Shown in pieces: positions 1 through 5,474 of a DNA stretch of 7,633 nucleotides. The number at the start of each line of letters is the position of its first letter. Position 1 is the first letter of the stretch. This DNA comes from Actinomycetes bacterium. Its GTDB lineage: Bacteria; Actinomycetota; Actinomycetes; Actinomycetales; Microbacteriaceae. The notes under the pieces were generated by a model. It did no database searches and was not told the origin of the DNA. It was given only the letters and a program-made list of their open reading frames with translations. Made by a program: the position numbers and the translations under genes. The stretch spans positions 1-7,633 of the forward strand of contig JAEXHA010000033.1 of assembly GCA_023450335.1 (NCBI GenBank), written 5' to 3'.

Positions 1-183
1 GGCCCGTCCCGCGAGCCGGGCTGTCGCGCCGCCGGGCACGCGCGGGCGCGCCGGCACGGCGGCCGCTTCGGCGGCGAGTGCGTCCTGGCGCTCACGCATC
101 AGCGCGAGGCGCGCGAGGTCACGGTCGCGGATCTCGGACTCGAGTCGGTACTGCATTTCGGTGGCGGTGACGTGCAAGAGCAT
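1..183 (-). CDS. Hypothetical protein, N-terminal part only (runs off left edge)
   Basis: An open frame begins with ATG at 183 and stays open to the window edge, giving about 61 residues. The start is chosen because a good Shine-Dalgarno, GGAGG (plus-strand cctcc at 189-193), sits five bases upstream. In-frame ATGs at 216 and 234 have no such site. The visible protein begins MLLHVTATEMQYRLESEIRD. It is strongly charged and probably helical (Arg/Glu-rich) to about residue 42, then turns Ala/Pro/Arg-rich and low-complexity. No membrane segment or signal peptide is visible. I do not recognise the family and assign no function. It follows the VOC gene on the same strand after about 150 bases, so it may have its own promoter. 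Confidence 0.6.
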   Translation of the reverse strand, partial: MLLHVTATEMQYRLESEIRDRDLARLALMRERQDALAAEAAAVPARPRVPGGATARLAGRA

Positions 184-256
184 GATGTCCTCCGGTTGTT
201 CCGATGGGCTCAACATACGAGGGGGTTCCGACATTGCGGTCTGCCGGTGTTCTGGC

Positions 257-286
257 AGTATTCGCACGTCGAATGGCAGTCGTCAC
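257..286 (-). promoter_or_regulatory. Possible promoter of the left-edge gene
   Basis: On the minus strand, GTGACG (plus 281-286) and AATACT (plus 257-262) are separated by 18 bases. Each matches four of six bases of the sigma-70 consensus. The predicted start near 250 would leave a leader of about 67 bases before the ATG at 183. The match is only moderate and could be chance. Confidence 0.25.
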
Positions 287-332
287 CGCGGCATCCACCC
301 GCCGATGAGGCGTCGAGCACCGCTCGGACCGG

Positions 333-746
333 TCAGGGGCTGGGGGGACTGTACGCGACCATCCAGTCGATGCCGAACCGGTCGGTGAGCATGCCGAAGC
401 GCCCGCCCCACGGCGGGGTCTCGAATGGCATGATCACGGTGCCGCCGGCGGTCAGCGCGTCCCAGAACCCCTGTTGCTGCGCCTCGTCGTCGCCGCTGAT
501 CGAGACCGAGATGCCTGCCGGAGCGGTGTAGGGCACGTGGGCCGGGGTGTCGGATGCCATGATCACGAACCCCTGCGGTGTCGTGAGCTGGGCGTGCATG
601 ACGAGGTCGGCCTCGGAGGGGTCGGCCATGCCGGGGAAGTCCGCGAAGGTCGAGACGATCAGATCGCCGTCGAAGACCTCGCGGTAGAAGTGCATGGCCG
701 CGGCGGCAGTGTCGCGGAAGGAGAGATACGGGCTGAGTGTGGGCAC
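333..746 (-). CDS. VOC family protein (PhnB-like, glyoxalase fold)
   Basis: A 137-residue protein of the vicinal oxygen chelate superfamily, PhnB-like (3-dmu-9_3-mt) branch. What is seen: the opening PTLSPYLSFRDTAAAAMHFY, a long beta-hairpin region with DLVMHAQL (residues 48-55), and the closing signature PFETPPWGGRFGMLTDRFG followed by IDWMV (residues 107-130), typical of this group. Family knowledge: these small cytoplasmic proteins usually dimerise and often bind a metal or small ligand, but the PhnB-like branch has no uniform reaction, so no substrate is assigned. The frame is open up to a TTG at 854, but residues before PTLS would encode a hairpin region and look non-coding. The GTG at 744-746 gives the family's usual length. 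It has no clear ribosome-binding site, so the start is uncertain. Confidence 0.9.
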   Translation of the reverse strand: MPTLSPYLSFRDTAAAAMHFYREVFDGDLIVSTFADFPGMADPSEADLVMHAQLTTPQGFVIMASDTPAHVPYTAPAGISVSISGDDEAQQQGFWDALTAGGTVIMPFETPPWGGRFGMLTDRFGIDWMVAYSPPSP

Positions 747-894
747 GATGCGAGTCTTGCGCGGGGGTCCGACATCGCCGGACCGGACAGAGTAAGGGCC
801 GGTCGGAGAGGCTCCCGACCGGCCCTTGTCCCTTGCACCAAGAGTGTCCTGCAATCACATGCCGGTAGCTGCCACAGCAAAACAACTACCGTGC
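747..894 (-). promoter_or_regulatory. Structured leader or small RNA upstream of the VOC gene
   Basis: If the promoter at 901-928 is real, the minus-strand transcript begins near 894 and runs about 148 bases before the VOC start. Successive foldable elements are visible. There is a nine-pair stem (863-871 with 883-891, one G-U pair, 11-base loop), a small CTTG/CAAG hairpin (832-842), a perfect 13-pair GC-rich stem (794-827), and a five-pair stem (767-771 with 779-783) closer to the start codon. This layout fits a 5' attenuator or riboswitch-like leader, or a separate RNA of about 100 bases ending at the 13-bp stem. I recognise no known riboswitch class. Confidence 0.35.
794..827 (-). terminator. 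Perfect 13-bp hairpin, terminator-like
   Basis: The arms 794-806 and 815-827 are exact reverse complements (aagggccggtcgg with ccgaccggccctt), with an eight-base loop. Either strand can form the stem. No uridine run follows on either strand: the minus-strand 3' side reads TTACTCTG, so this is not a textbook intrinsic terminator. It sits 48 bases upstream of the VOC start codon, which makes attenuation one possibility. Its strand is assigned from the neighbouring genes, all minus. Confidence 0.5.
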
Positions 895-900
895 CTGCAC

Positions 901-928
901 TCTATAACGGAAAGATAACGGGGCACAA
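901..928 (-). promoter_or_regulatory. Candidate sigma-70-like promoter reading toward the VOC gene
   Basis: On the minus strand, TTGTGC (plus 923-928) and TATAGA (plus 901-906) are 16 bases apart. They match the -35 and -10 consensus at four and five of six positions. The -35 element lies in the loop of the 907-950 inverted repeat, and the spacer forms one of its arms, so a protein bound to the repeat would occlude the promoter. The region is distinctly more A+T-rich than its surroundings, as expected for a promoter. Confidence 0.4.
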
Positions 929-950
929 GCATTTCCCGTTATCTTTTCGT
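907..950 (-). terminator. 16-bp inverted repeat: probable terminator of the methyltransferase-nucleosidase operon, or an operator
   Basis: The arms 907-922 and 935-950 pair over 16 positions with a single G-U-type mismatch and a 12-base loop. The GC core (ATAACGGG with CCCGTTAT) is flanked by an A-tract on one side and a T-tract on the other, as in bidirectional intrinsic terminators. It begins 57 bases beyond the nucleosidase stop codon, a suitable place to end that operon. The same bases hold repeated ATAACGG units (904-910, 915-921, and inverted in the right arm) and overlap a candidate promoter, so an operator role is equally possible. Confidence 0.5.
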
Positions 951-1006
951 GATGGTTTTCTCATGTGGACGCTATCGGCGTGTCGCGAACCCTACGTGGC
1001 GGCGGT

Positions 1007-1579
1007 TCAGACGCCGTACTCGGTGCGGACGACCTCGCGCAGCTGTGCGCTGCAGGCAGCGACCGCTGTGCGCCAGTCGGTGATGGCGTCGTCCTGTGCG
1101 CGGTCGGACACGGCCTTGAGCACCCGGATCGGCACGCCGAACTGCTCGGCCACCCACGCGTAGGCGTAGGTCTCCATGTCGACCAGACCCGCGCCGAGCA
1201 GCCGGATCGCCGCGGCCGCCTCGGTGTCGTCGACGAACCGGTCACCGGTCGCGATCGATACCCCCGGGCCGTCGCCGCCCCGGTGTGCCATGTGCACCTG
1301 CGGCGGCAGCGAGATGTGCTGACCGACGATGCCGTCGATGTCACTCACGTCATGCTGGGTCGCCGAATGGATGTCGTAGACCGTGGCCTCAAGCGTCGGG
1401 TCGATCGCCCCGGCGGTGCCGACGACGACCACCTCGTCATAGTCCCCGGCATCCAATGCCCGCGTCAGCGCATACGTCGCCAGCAGCTTGCCCGGGCCGG
1501 TGACCAGTCGGTCGAACCCGGCAAGGTCGGCCGGAAATGCGACGAGTTCGGATTCGAGGGCGGCCACGAGAAGCTTCAC
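1007..1579 (-). CDS. MTA/SAH nucleosidase-like protein (phosphorylase superfamily)
   Basis: A 190-residue protein of the purine/uridine phosphorylase superfamily, nearest to 5'-methylthioadenosine/S-adenosylhomocysteine nucleosidases, which cleave adenine from MTA and SAH in the cytoplasm. What is seen: an N-terminal beta strand with two acids (KLLVAALESELVAF, E9 and E11, matching the nucleophile-activating Glu region), VVVGTAGAI (51-59), ATGDRFVDD (110-118), LVDMETYAY (132-140, the ribose-contacting Met-Glu) and KAVSDRAQDD (155-164, with the catalytic Asp of the SD motif, D159). It is about 40 residues shorter than the Escherichia coli enzyme but holds all the key motifs. It starts with GTG, whose last three bases overlap the methyltransferase stop (GTGA, 1576-1579), so translation is probably coupled. 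Alternatives in the superfamily include futalosine hydrolase. The substrate is inferred. Confidence 0.85.
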   Translation of the reverse strand: MKLLVAALESELVAFPADLAGFDRLVTGPGKLLATYALTRALDAGDYDEVVVVGTAGAIDPTLEATVYDIHSATQHDVSDIDGIVGQHISLPPQVHMAHRGGDGPGVSIATGDRFVDDTEAAAAIRLLGAGLVDMETYAYAWVAEQFGVPIRVLKAVSDRAQDDAITDWRTAVAACSAQLREVVRTEYGV

Positions 1580-2385
1580 TCATCCATTCTTTCAGGCACC
1601 CGGCAGATCAGCTCACCGTGCGGAATCGACAGCCAGCCGTCGTCATCGGCTGCCCATTGCCGCCACGCGTCGCTGATCTCGTGCAGGACGTCGGTCGTGG
1701 CCAGCCCCGAATCGACCAGCCGGCGCGCAATCGCCGACTGTTGAATGCGGTCGGCCCACATGCCGCCCCACCAAGCGCGTTCGTCCGGAGTCGCATAGCA
1801 CCATGTGCTGGAGGTGGCGGTGACGTCGGTGAGTCCGGCGGCGTGTGCCCACGACAACAGGCGCCGGCCGGCGTCGGGCTCTCCCCTGTTGGCGCGGGCA
1901 ACGGCCCGGTACAGGTCGAGCCACGTGTCCAGGGCAGGCAGCCGCGGCCACCAGCAGAAGCCGCTGTAGTCGCTGTCGCGCACCGCGACGATCCCGCCGG
2001 GCGCCGTGACGCGCGCGAGTTCGCGAAGAGCCTGCACCGGGTCGGCGACGTGCTGCAGCACCTGGTGCGCGTGGGTGACGTCGAACGAGTCGTCGGCGAA
2101 GTCGAGCGCGTGGATGTCGGCGATGCGGAAGTCGATGTTCATGACCCCACGCTCGGCGGCCGCCGAGCGCGTGAACTGAAGTTCTTCGGGCCCGATCTCG
2201 GTCGCTGTGACGTGCGCGACGAGACCGGCGAGGTCAGTGGTGATGGTCCCGGCACCCGCACCTGCATCGAGCAGATGATCGGAGGGTCGCAACAACGGAA
2301 TCAGGTAGGCGGCGGAGTTCTGCGCCGTGCGTGAACGGTGCGATCTCAGCACGGAGTCGTGATGGCCATGGGTGTAGGTCGCCAT
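1576..2385 (-). CDS. Class I SAM-dependent methyltransferase (UbiE/COQ5-like)
   Basis: A 269-residue Rossmann-fold methyltransferase. Motif I is LLDAGAGAGTITTDLA (38-53), binding SAM. The acidic end of strand beta2 is E63 in TATEIG. The adenine-side motif is RIADIHALDF (87-96), and the post-II/III region is VLQHVADPVQALRELARV followed by TAPGG (109-131). After this comes a Trp-rich segment (CWWPRLPALDTW, about 144-155) and an acceptor-binding C-terminal half with WWGGMWADRI (205-214). The acceptor is unknown; relatives modify small molecules. The ATG at 2383-2385 is chosen because GAGGAG (plus 2391-2396) lies five bases upstream. Upstream extension of the frame would run into the divergent regulator. 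It is the first gene of an operon with the nucleosidase and is divergent from an XRE regulator that may control it. Confidence 0.94.
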   Translation of the reverse strand: MATYTHGHHDSVLRSHRSRTAQNSAAYLIPLLRPSDHLLDAGAGAGTITTDLAGLVAHVTATEIGPEELQFTRSAAAERGVMNIDFRIADIHALDFADDSFDVTHAHQVLQHVADPVQALRELARVTAPGGIVAVRDSDYSGFCWWPRLPALDTWLDLYRAVARANRGEPDAGRRLLSWAHAAGLTDVTATSSTWCYATPDERAWWGGMWADRIQQSAIARRLVDSGLATTDVLHEISDAWRQWAADDDGWLSIPHGELICRVPERMDE

Positions 2386-2433
2386 GAGCGCTCCTCTGGT
2401 TCGTTCGGTCTCCATCAGCGTCGGCGACCGCGA

Positions 2434-2474
2434 GGTGCGGCGGAAGACCGTAATCTTCCTAGGAGTGCCGCACC
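2434..2474. promoter_or_regulatory. Nested inverted repeat in divergent promoter region, candidate operator
   Basis: The 123 bases between the methyltransferase and regulator start codons (2386-2508) must hold both promoters. In the middle sits an outer 8-bp inverted repeat (GGTGCGGC 2434-2441, GCCGCACC 2467-2474) enclosing an inner 6-bp one (GGAAGA 2442-2447, TCTTCC 2454-2459, six-base spacer). A dyad midway between divergent genes, one of which is a DNA-binding regulator, is a common autoregulatory layout. I could not place convincing -35/-10 boxes. TAATCT at 2451-2456 is a possible -10 for the plus strand. Confidence 0.35.
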
Positions 2475-2508
2475 CTGTCTTGCGGCGACCGACCCCGAGG
2501 AGCGAGCC

Positions 2509-3258
2509 GTGCCGAGTGAACTGGGCGACTTCCTTCGCGCCCGCCGCACCGACCCGGGGCTGGAACCACATCCCGGCAACGGCCGCCGGCGCAGGATCAC
2601 GGGGCTGCGGCGCGAAGAGGTGGCGACCGCCGCGGGGGTGAGCGTGGACTATTACACGCGCCTCGAACAGGGGCGCGAGACCCACCCCAGTGCCGCAGTG
2701 CTCGATGCCCTCGCGACCGCGCTACAGCTGACCGCCGACGGCCGAGAGCATCTTCATCGGCTCCGCGAGGCCCGTACTGCGGCGGCCCGCCATGACGCTG
2801 GAGGCGACGCTGCACTCGCCGCGCGCATGGCGGCGCTCGTCGACGCGGTTCGACCGCACCCCGCCTATGTGCTCGATCGGATGAGCAACGTGATCGCCGC
2901 CAACCCCGAGGGGCTGGCATTGCACATCGGAATGGCTGACCTGCCCGCCGATCAGCGGAACACGTGTCGCTACCTGCTGACCGATCCTCGCGCCACGCAG
3001 ACCTTCGTCGAATGGGAGGACATCGCCCGTGGCGCGGTCGCCAACCTGCGTGCCGCCAACGCCGATGACCTGCATGCGCCCGCGCTCGAGACCCTGGTCG
3101 CCGAGCTGCGCGAGTGCAGCCCGCTCTTCGAAGGCTGGTGGGCGAACATCTCGTCGAGCGTCGCCGCACGTCGGTCACCCACATCCGTACCCCCGACGTC
3201 GGCATCGTGCCTCGCCGCTACGAAGTGCTTCATCTGCCCGAAGACGGCATGCGCATGA
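2509..3258 (+). CDS. XRE-family regulator with MmyB-like ligand-binding domain, frameshifted near its C-terminus
   Basis: A helix-turn-helix regulator of a group very common in actinobacteria. Residues 2-12 (PSELGDFLRAR), the loop GRRRRITGLRREEVA (25-39), the recognition region AGVSVDYYTRLEQGR (42-56) and VLDALATALQL (64-74) form the DNA-binding domain. From about residue 105 (RMAALVDAVRPHPAYVLDRM) begins the PAS-like MmyB-type sensor domain. The start is GTG at 2509, with GAGGAG at 2497-2502 six bases upstream. The family sequence is normal to A212 (codon 3142-3144). After that this frame encodes low-complexity Ser/Pro/Ala and stops at 3258, while the expected C-terminus continues in the next frame. 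Loss of one G near 3144 explains this. The gene is either a recent pseudogene, with the DNA-binding part intact, or carries a sequencing error. It is likely the regulator of the divergent methyltransferase operon. Confidence 0.85.
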   Translation: MPSELGDFLRARRTDPGLEPHPGNGRRRRITGLRREEVATAAGVSVDYYTRLEQGRETHPSAAVLDALATALQLTADGREHLHRLREARTAAARHDAGGDAALAARMAALVDAVRPHPAYVLDRMSNVIAANPEGLALHIGMADLPADQRNTCRYLLTDPRATQTFVEWEDIARGAVANLRAANADDLHAPALETLVAELRECSPLFEGWWANISSSVAARRSPTSVPPTSASCLAATKCFICPKTACA

Positions 3259-3419
3259 CGCTGTGGATGCCGGGACGCAGCCGTCCACCGCACGACGAAG
3301 ACCGATCAGTCGCTCGATCCAGTGAGTTCGATCGGGATGTCGCGACAGGTGTGGAGGACTCGGTGGATGCGGACAGCATCCGCGTCGTCACTGTAGACAG
3401 CGACGTGCGGGAAGCGTGA
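3144..3419 (+). pseudogene. Displaced C-terminal part of the XRE/MmyB-like regulator
   Basis: From 3144 the frame shifted by one base reads EHLVERRRTSVTHIRTPDVG, then a Glu/Leu/His strand (YEVLHLPEDGMRMTLWMPG, about 3219-3275). This is the conserved closing beta-strand pattern of MmyB-like ligand-binding domains, and it is missing from the upstream frame. Joining residue 212 to this frame rebuilds a normal-looking domain ending near 3290. The frame then continues without family resemblance to a stop at 3417-3419, antisense over the last 114 bases of the ParE-like toxin. The natural stop codon may therefore have been lost or replaced when that module arrived. Confidence 0.7.
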
Positions 3420-3632
3420 CAGCGCCACGACGCGCACGCCTTCGACGCCCGCGGCGAACGCGAAGCGTGACGATCCGATGGAGGGATACTCGCCCAGCAA
3501 GATCGTCAGGTCATTGAGGGTCGAGATGAATCGATGTGCTGCGTCGTGCGCACCTTCAGTGACATAGTGGTCGACCACATTCTCGATGTCTTGGTCCGCG
3601 CGCCGCGTCGTGACGACACGGCGCGCGCTCAT
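3306..3632 (-). CDS. parE: RelE/ParE-family toxin
   Basis: A 108-residue toxin of the RelE/ParE superfamily. What is seen: the N-terminal strand RRVVTTRRADQDIENVVDHY (residues 4-23) with the helix typical of ParE, a helical hairpin (AAHRFISTLNDLTILLGEYP), the GSSRF turn, the strand ALSRFPHVAVYSDDADAVRI, and the closing HRVLHTCRDIPIEL. The H-x-x-RD ending is characteristic of ParE-type toxins. Family knowledge: ParE poisons DNA gyrase, while RelE relatives cut mRNA at the ribosome; the sequence favours ParE, but the target is inferred. It starts at ATG 3630-3632, overlapping the antitoxin stop by four bases (ATGA), so the antitoxin is made first and translation is coupled. Its 3' end lies antisense to the regulator remnant. 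Confidence 0.88.
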   Translation of the reverse strand: MSARRVVTTRRADQDIENVVDHYVTEGAHDAAHRFISTLNDLTILLGEYPSIGSSRFAFAAGVEGVRVVALSRFPHVAVYSDDADAVRIHRVLHTCRDIPIELTGSSD

Positions 3633-3868
3633 GCTCCACCGCTGGCATCTACTCGTTTGCGCAGCCGTTCGAAGTAGGTGGAATCGAGGACAGAGCCGGG
3701 ACCCGACGACATGCCTTCGACGATGAGCGTGCGTAGCTGCGTGCGCGCTTGTTCGCGGCGAATCAACTCGCGGATGAACTCGCTGCTTGTACCGAACCCT
3801 CGTTCGGCGACCTGTGTCTCGACGTAGTCCTTGAGCGCGGCGGGCAGTGAGACGTTCATCGTGGCCAT
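3629..3868 (-). CDS. parD: ParD-like ribbon-helix-helix antitoxin
   Basis: A 79-residue antitoxin. The first half, MATMNVSLPAALKDYVETQV followed by AERGFGTSSEFIRELIRREQ, is a classic ribbon-helix-helix: the short beta strand (NVSLP) contacts DNA as a dimer, helix A follows, then the GTSSEFIREL turn and helix B. The second half (about 44-79, including SVLDSTYFERLRKRV) is the flexible segment that wraps and neutralises the toxin. It is expected to repress its own promoter together with the toxin. ATG at 3868 is preferred: six bases beyond a -10-like TAACCT it suits a leaderless transcript, and no Shine-Dalgarno is visible. A second in-frame ATG at 3859 is the alternative. Confidence 0.9.
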   Translation of the reverse strand: MATMNVSLPAALKDYVETQVAERGFGTSSEFIRELIRREQARTQLRTLIVEGMSSGPGSVLDSTYFERLRKRVDASGGA

Positions 3869-3874
3869 GGTCTC

Positions 3875-3903
3875 AGGTTAGGGGGGATGGCAAAGATTGT
3901 CAT
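3875..3903 (-). promoter_or_regulatory. Likely leaderless promoter of the toxin-antitoxin operon
   Basis: On the minus strand, ATGACA (plus 3898-3903; five of six to TTGACA) is separated by exactly 17 bases from TAACCT (plus 3875-3880; TANNNT type). Six bases separate the latter from the ATG at 3868, so transcription would begin at or next to the A of the start codon. The TGACA of the -35 is repeated nine bases further upstream (plus 3907-3911), partly inside the stop codon of the preceding gene; it may form part of the ParD operator. Confidence 0.5.
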
Positions 3904-3908
3904 GCCTG

Positions 3909-5372
3909 TCAGAAGACCTCGCGCAGCGCCCATGACGGGTGCGACAGCGGCGGGGCAGGGGTGCTCAGCGTCGCGTGGACGAAGGCGCGCAGCAACGGGG
4001 TCGCCGTCCAGGTGACGTCGGATGTCTGGTGCAGGCCCAACGGTGCGAGGCGGACCGCGAGGGGCGCGACCGCGGTGAGCACACCGGCGACCGTCGCCGG
4101 TGTCCGGCCCCACGAGTCGCTGCTCCACCGGTCGTGGTCGTACCGGGGGTGCAGGTGATCGCGCAGGTCGAGCGCGCGCGCGATGCGCCCGAGACCGCCG
4201 TCGTGCCCGCCGACGCTCACCGAGCCGTCGGCGATGGCCAGGGCGAAAAGGGCGCGCGTGGGCGGCACCGAATACCGGCCGGCCGAGAGCAGCTCGTCGG
4301 CCAGGTGCGTCCACAGCATCACGGGCTCGTCCGCCAGCGGGATCGCCGCCTTGTAGGGGATCAGCTTCCCCTTCACGCGGCGCACGAGCCGCAGATCGCG
4401 GGCCGTGCGCACCAGGCCGGCCGCGTGGCCGGGGTCGATGCCCGTGGCATCCACCCACTCGGCGGCGATCGCCGCGGCCAGGCCGTCGTCAACGAGCTCG
4501 AGACCGTCGAGGCTGCGGCTGAGCAGCCAGGTGAACGGTCGCACGAACGCGGCGGCCTCGTCGTGGGTGACCAGTGACGGCAGGTGCAGCCCGGTCTGCA
4601 CGATGTGGCGGCGCAGCCCGGCGGCGGTGGGCGCGGGCAGCTCGTCCGCCAGCGCGTCGAGGGCGTTGCGCGCGCCGAACGACCCGGCGCCGCGGCCCCA
4701 TCGACCCTCGAACAGCAGTTGCAGGGCCTGCGGGTCGAACGCAGCCGGGTCGAACTCGCCCCACGGCCCCGCGGCGCGTTCGAGCGAGGCGACCACCTCG
4801 GGGTGGTCGGGGTGGTCGGCGTTGGCGTAGGCACGCAGCTGCTCGGCGTAGTCGCGCACCGACAGCAGCGAGAGCGGCGACCGGTGCCGGCCGCTCAGCA
4901 CGCGCACGCCGTCTCGGGCACCGTCGAGCGCGACGTCGTCGTCGATCTTCTCGATGACGAACCACGCGTACTCGCCCGGCTCGAACGGATCGCCGCTGCG
5001 GTAGTGCAGCCGCGCGGTGCCCGTGAACACGTCTCGCAGCCGCTGCCCGCTCTCATCGATGACGGTCGGGTCGTGCAGGTCGATCTTGGTCCAGTCATCG
5101 CCCCAACGCCGGCGCGGACGCCACCGGTCGGACGGTGTGAACCAGGCGCTGTCCTCCTGGGCGGCCGACGGCGGAAAGCCCGCCGGGAAGGGCTCTTCGT
5201 CGCAGAACGCGTGATGCGCGCTCGGGGTGCCGTCGAACGCGAGCTGGATCGCCGTGTGCAGGTCGGCCAACGTGTGCGCGACGCCGAGTGACAGCGTGCG
5301 CTCGACGGGCGGATCGACGCCACGGAGCACGATGCGGAGGATGAGCCTGTCGTCGATCGGCGCGTATGTCAT
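3909..5372 (-). CDS. Plasmid pRiA4b ORF-3-like domain protein
   Basis: A 487-residue soluble protein. The N-terminal part fits the pRiA4b ORF-3 family: LRIVLRGVDPPVERTLSLG (12-30), HTLADLHTAIQLAFD (33-47) and H53/H54 where the family has its conserved histidine. WGDDWTKIDLHD (90-101) comes later, and YANADHPDHPEVVASLERAA then FDPAAFDPQALQLLF (about 182-221) resemble the family's DP-H-E and FDP-FD endings. The tryptophan usual in the PPIWR motif is replaced (PPVER), so the domain is divergent. Residues about 225-487 are helical and Ala/Leu-rich, with no motif I can name. The family's biochemical role is not established and I assign none. The start at ATG 5370-5372 has only a weak GAAG upstream. 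No terminator is visible before the toxin-antitoxin operon 40 bases downstream. Confidence 0.85.
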   Translation of the reverse strand: MTYAPIDDRLILRIVLRGVDPPVERTLSLGVAHTLADLHTAIQLAFDGTPSAHHAFCDEEPFPAGFPPSAAQEDSAWFTPSDRWRPRRRWGDDWTKIDLHDPTVIDESGQRLRDVFTGTARLHYRSGDPFEPGEYAWFVIEKIDDDVALDGARDGVRVLSGRHRSPLSLLSVRDYAEQLRAYANADHPDHPEVVASLERAAGPWGEFDPAAFDPQALQLLFEGRWGRGAGSFGARNALDALADELPAPTAAGLRRHIVQTGLHLPSLVTHDEAAAFVRPFTWLLSRSLDGLELVDDGLAAAIAAEWVDATGIDPGHAAGLVRTARDLRLVRRVKGKLIPYKAAIPLADEPVMLWTHLADELLSAGRYSVPPTRALFALAIADGSVSVGGHDGGLGRIARALDLRDHLHPRYDHDRWSSDSWGRTPATVAGVLTAVAPLAVRLAPLGLHQTSDVTWTATPLLRAFVHATLSTPAPPLSHPSWALREVF

Positions 5373-5474
5373 CTTCGCGACGGTAGACGCGAGACAGGGC
5401 GGTGGATGCCGGTGCCGTGCGATCTGTGGACAGTCCGGCCGAGGAGCTCGTTGGGGAGGAGGCGGTGACGGCGG

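Noticed and set aside
747..854. N-terminal extension of the VOC protein to the TTG at 854
   Set aside because: The added 36 residues encode the 13-bp hairpin, have no family resemblance and would start on a rare TTG without a ribosome-binding site.
841..903. tRNA-like outline: AGAGTG and CACTCT ends enclosing a stem-loop
   Set aside because: At about 63 bases it is too short, has no T-arm consensus and no proper anticodon arm; it is better taken as part of the structured leader region.
965..2334. Long plus-strand open frames opposite the nucleosidase and methyltransferase
   Set aside because: They are antisense shadows typical of high-GC DNA: Arg/Gly/His-rich, no family resemblance, and fully opposite recognisable genes.
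2338..2508. Upstream extension of the regulator by 57 residues
   Set aside because: The family begins with the SELGDFLRAR helix; GTG 2509 has a perfect Shine-Dalgarno, and the extension covers the divergent promoter region.
2386..2685. N-terminal extension of the methyltransferase by 100 residues
   Set aside because: It would overlap the start of the divergent regulator; the ATG at 2385 has a strong GAGGAG at the right distance and gives the normal family length.
3939..5291. Long plus-strand frames opposite the pRiA4b-like gene
   Set aside because: Composition is dominated by Arg, Gly and Ala; they mirror the codons of the minus-strand gene and lack credible starts.
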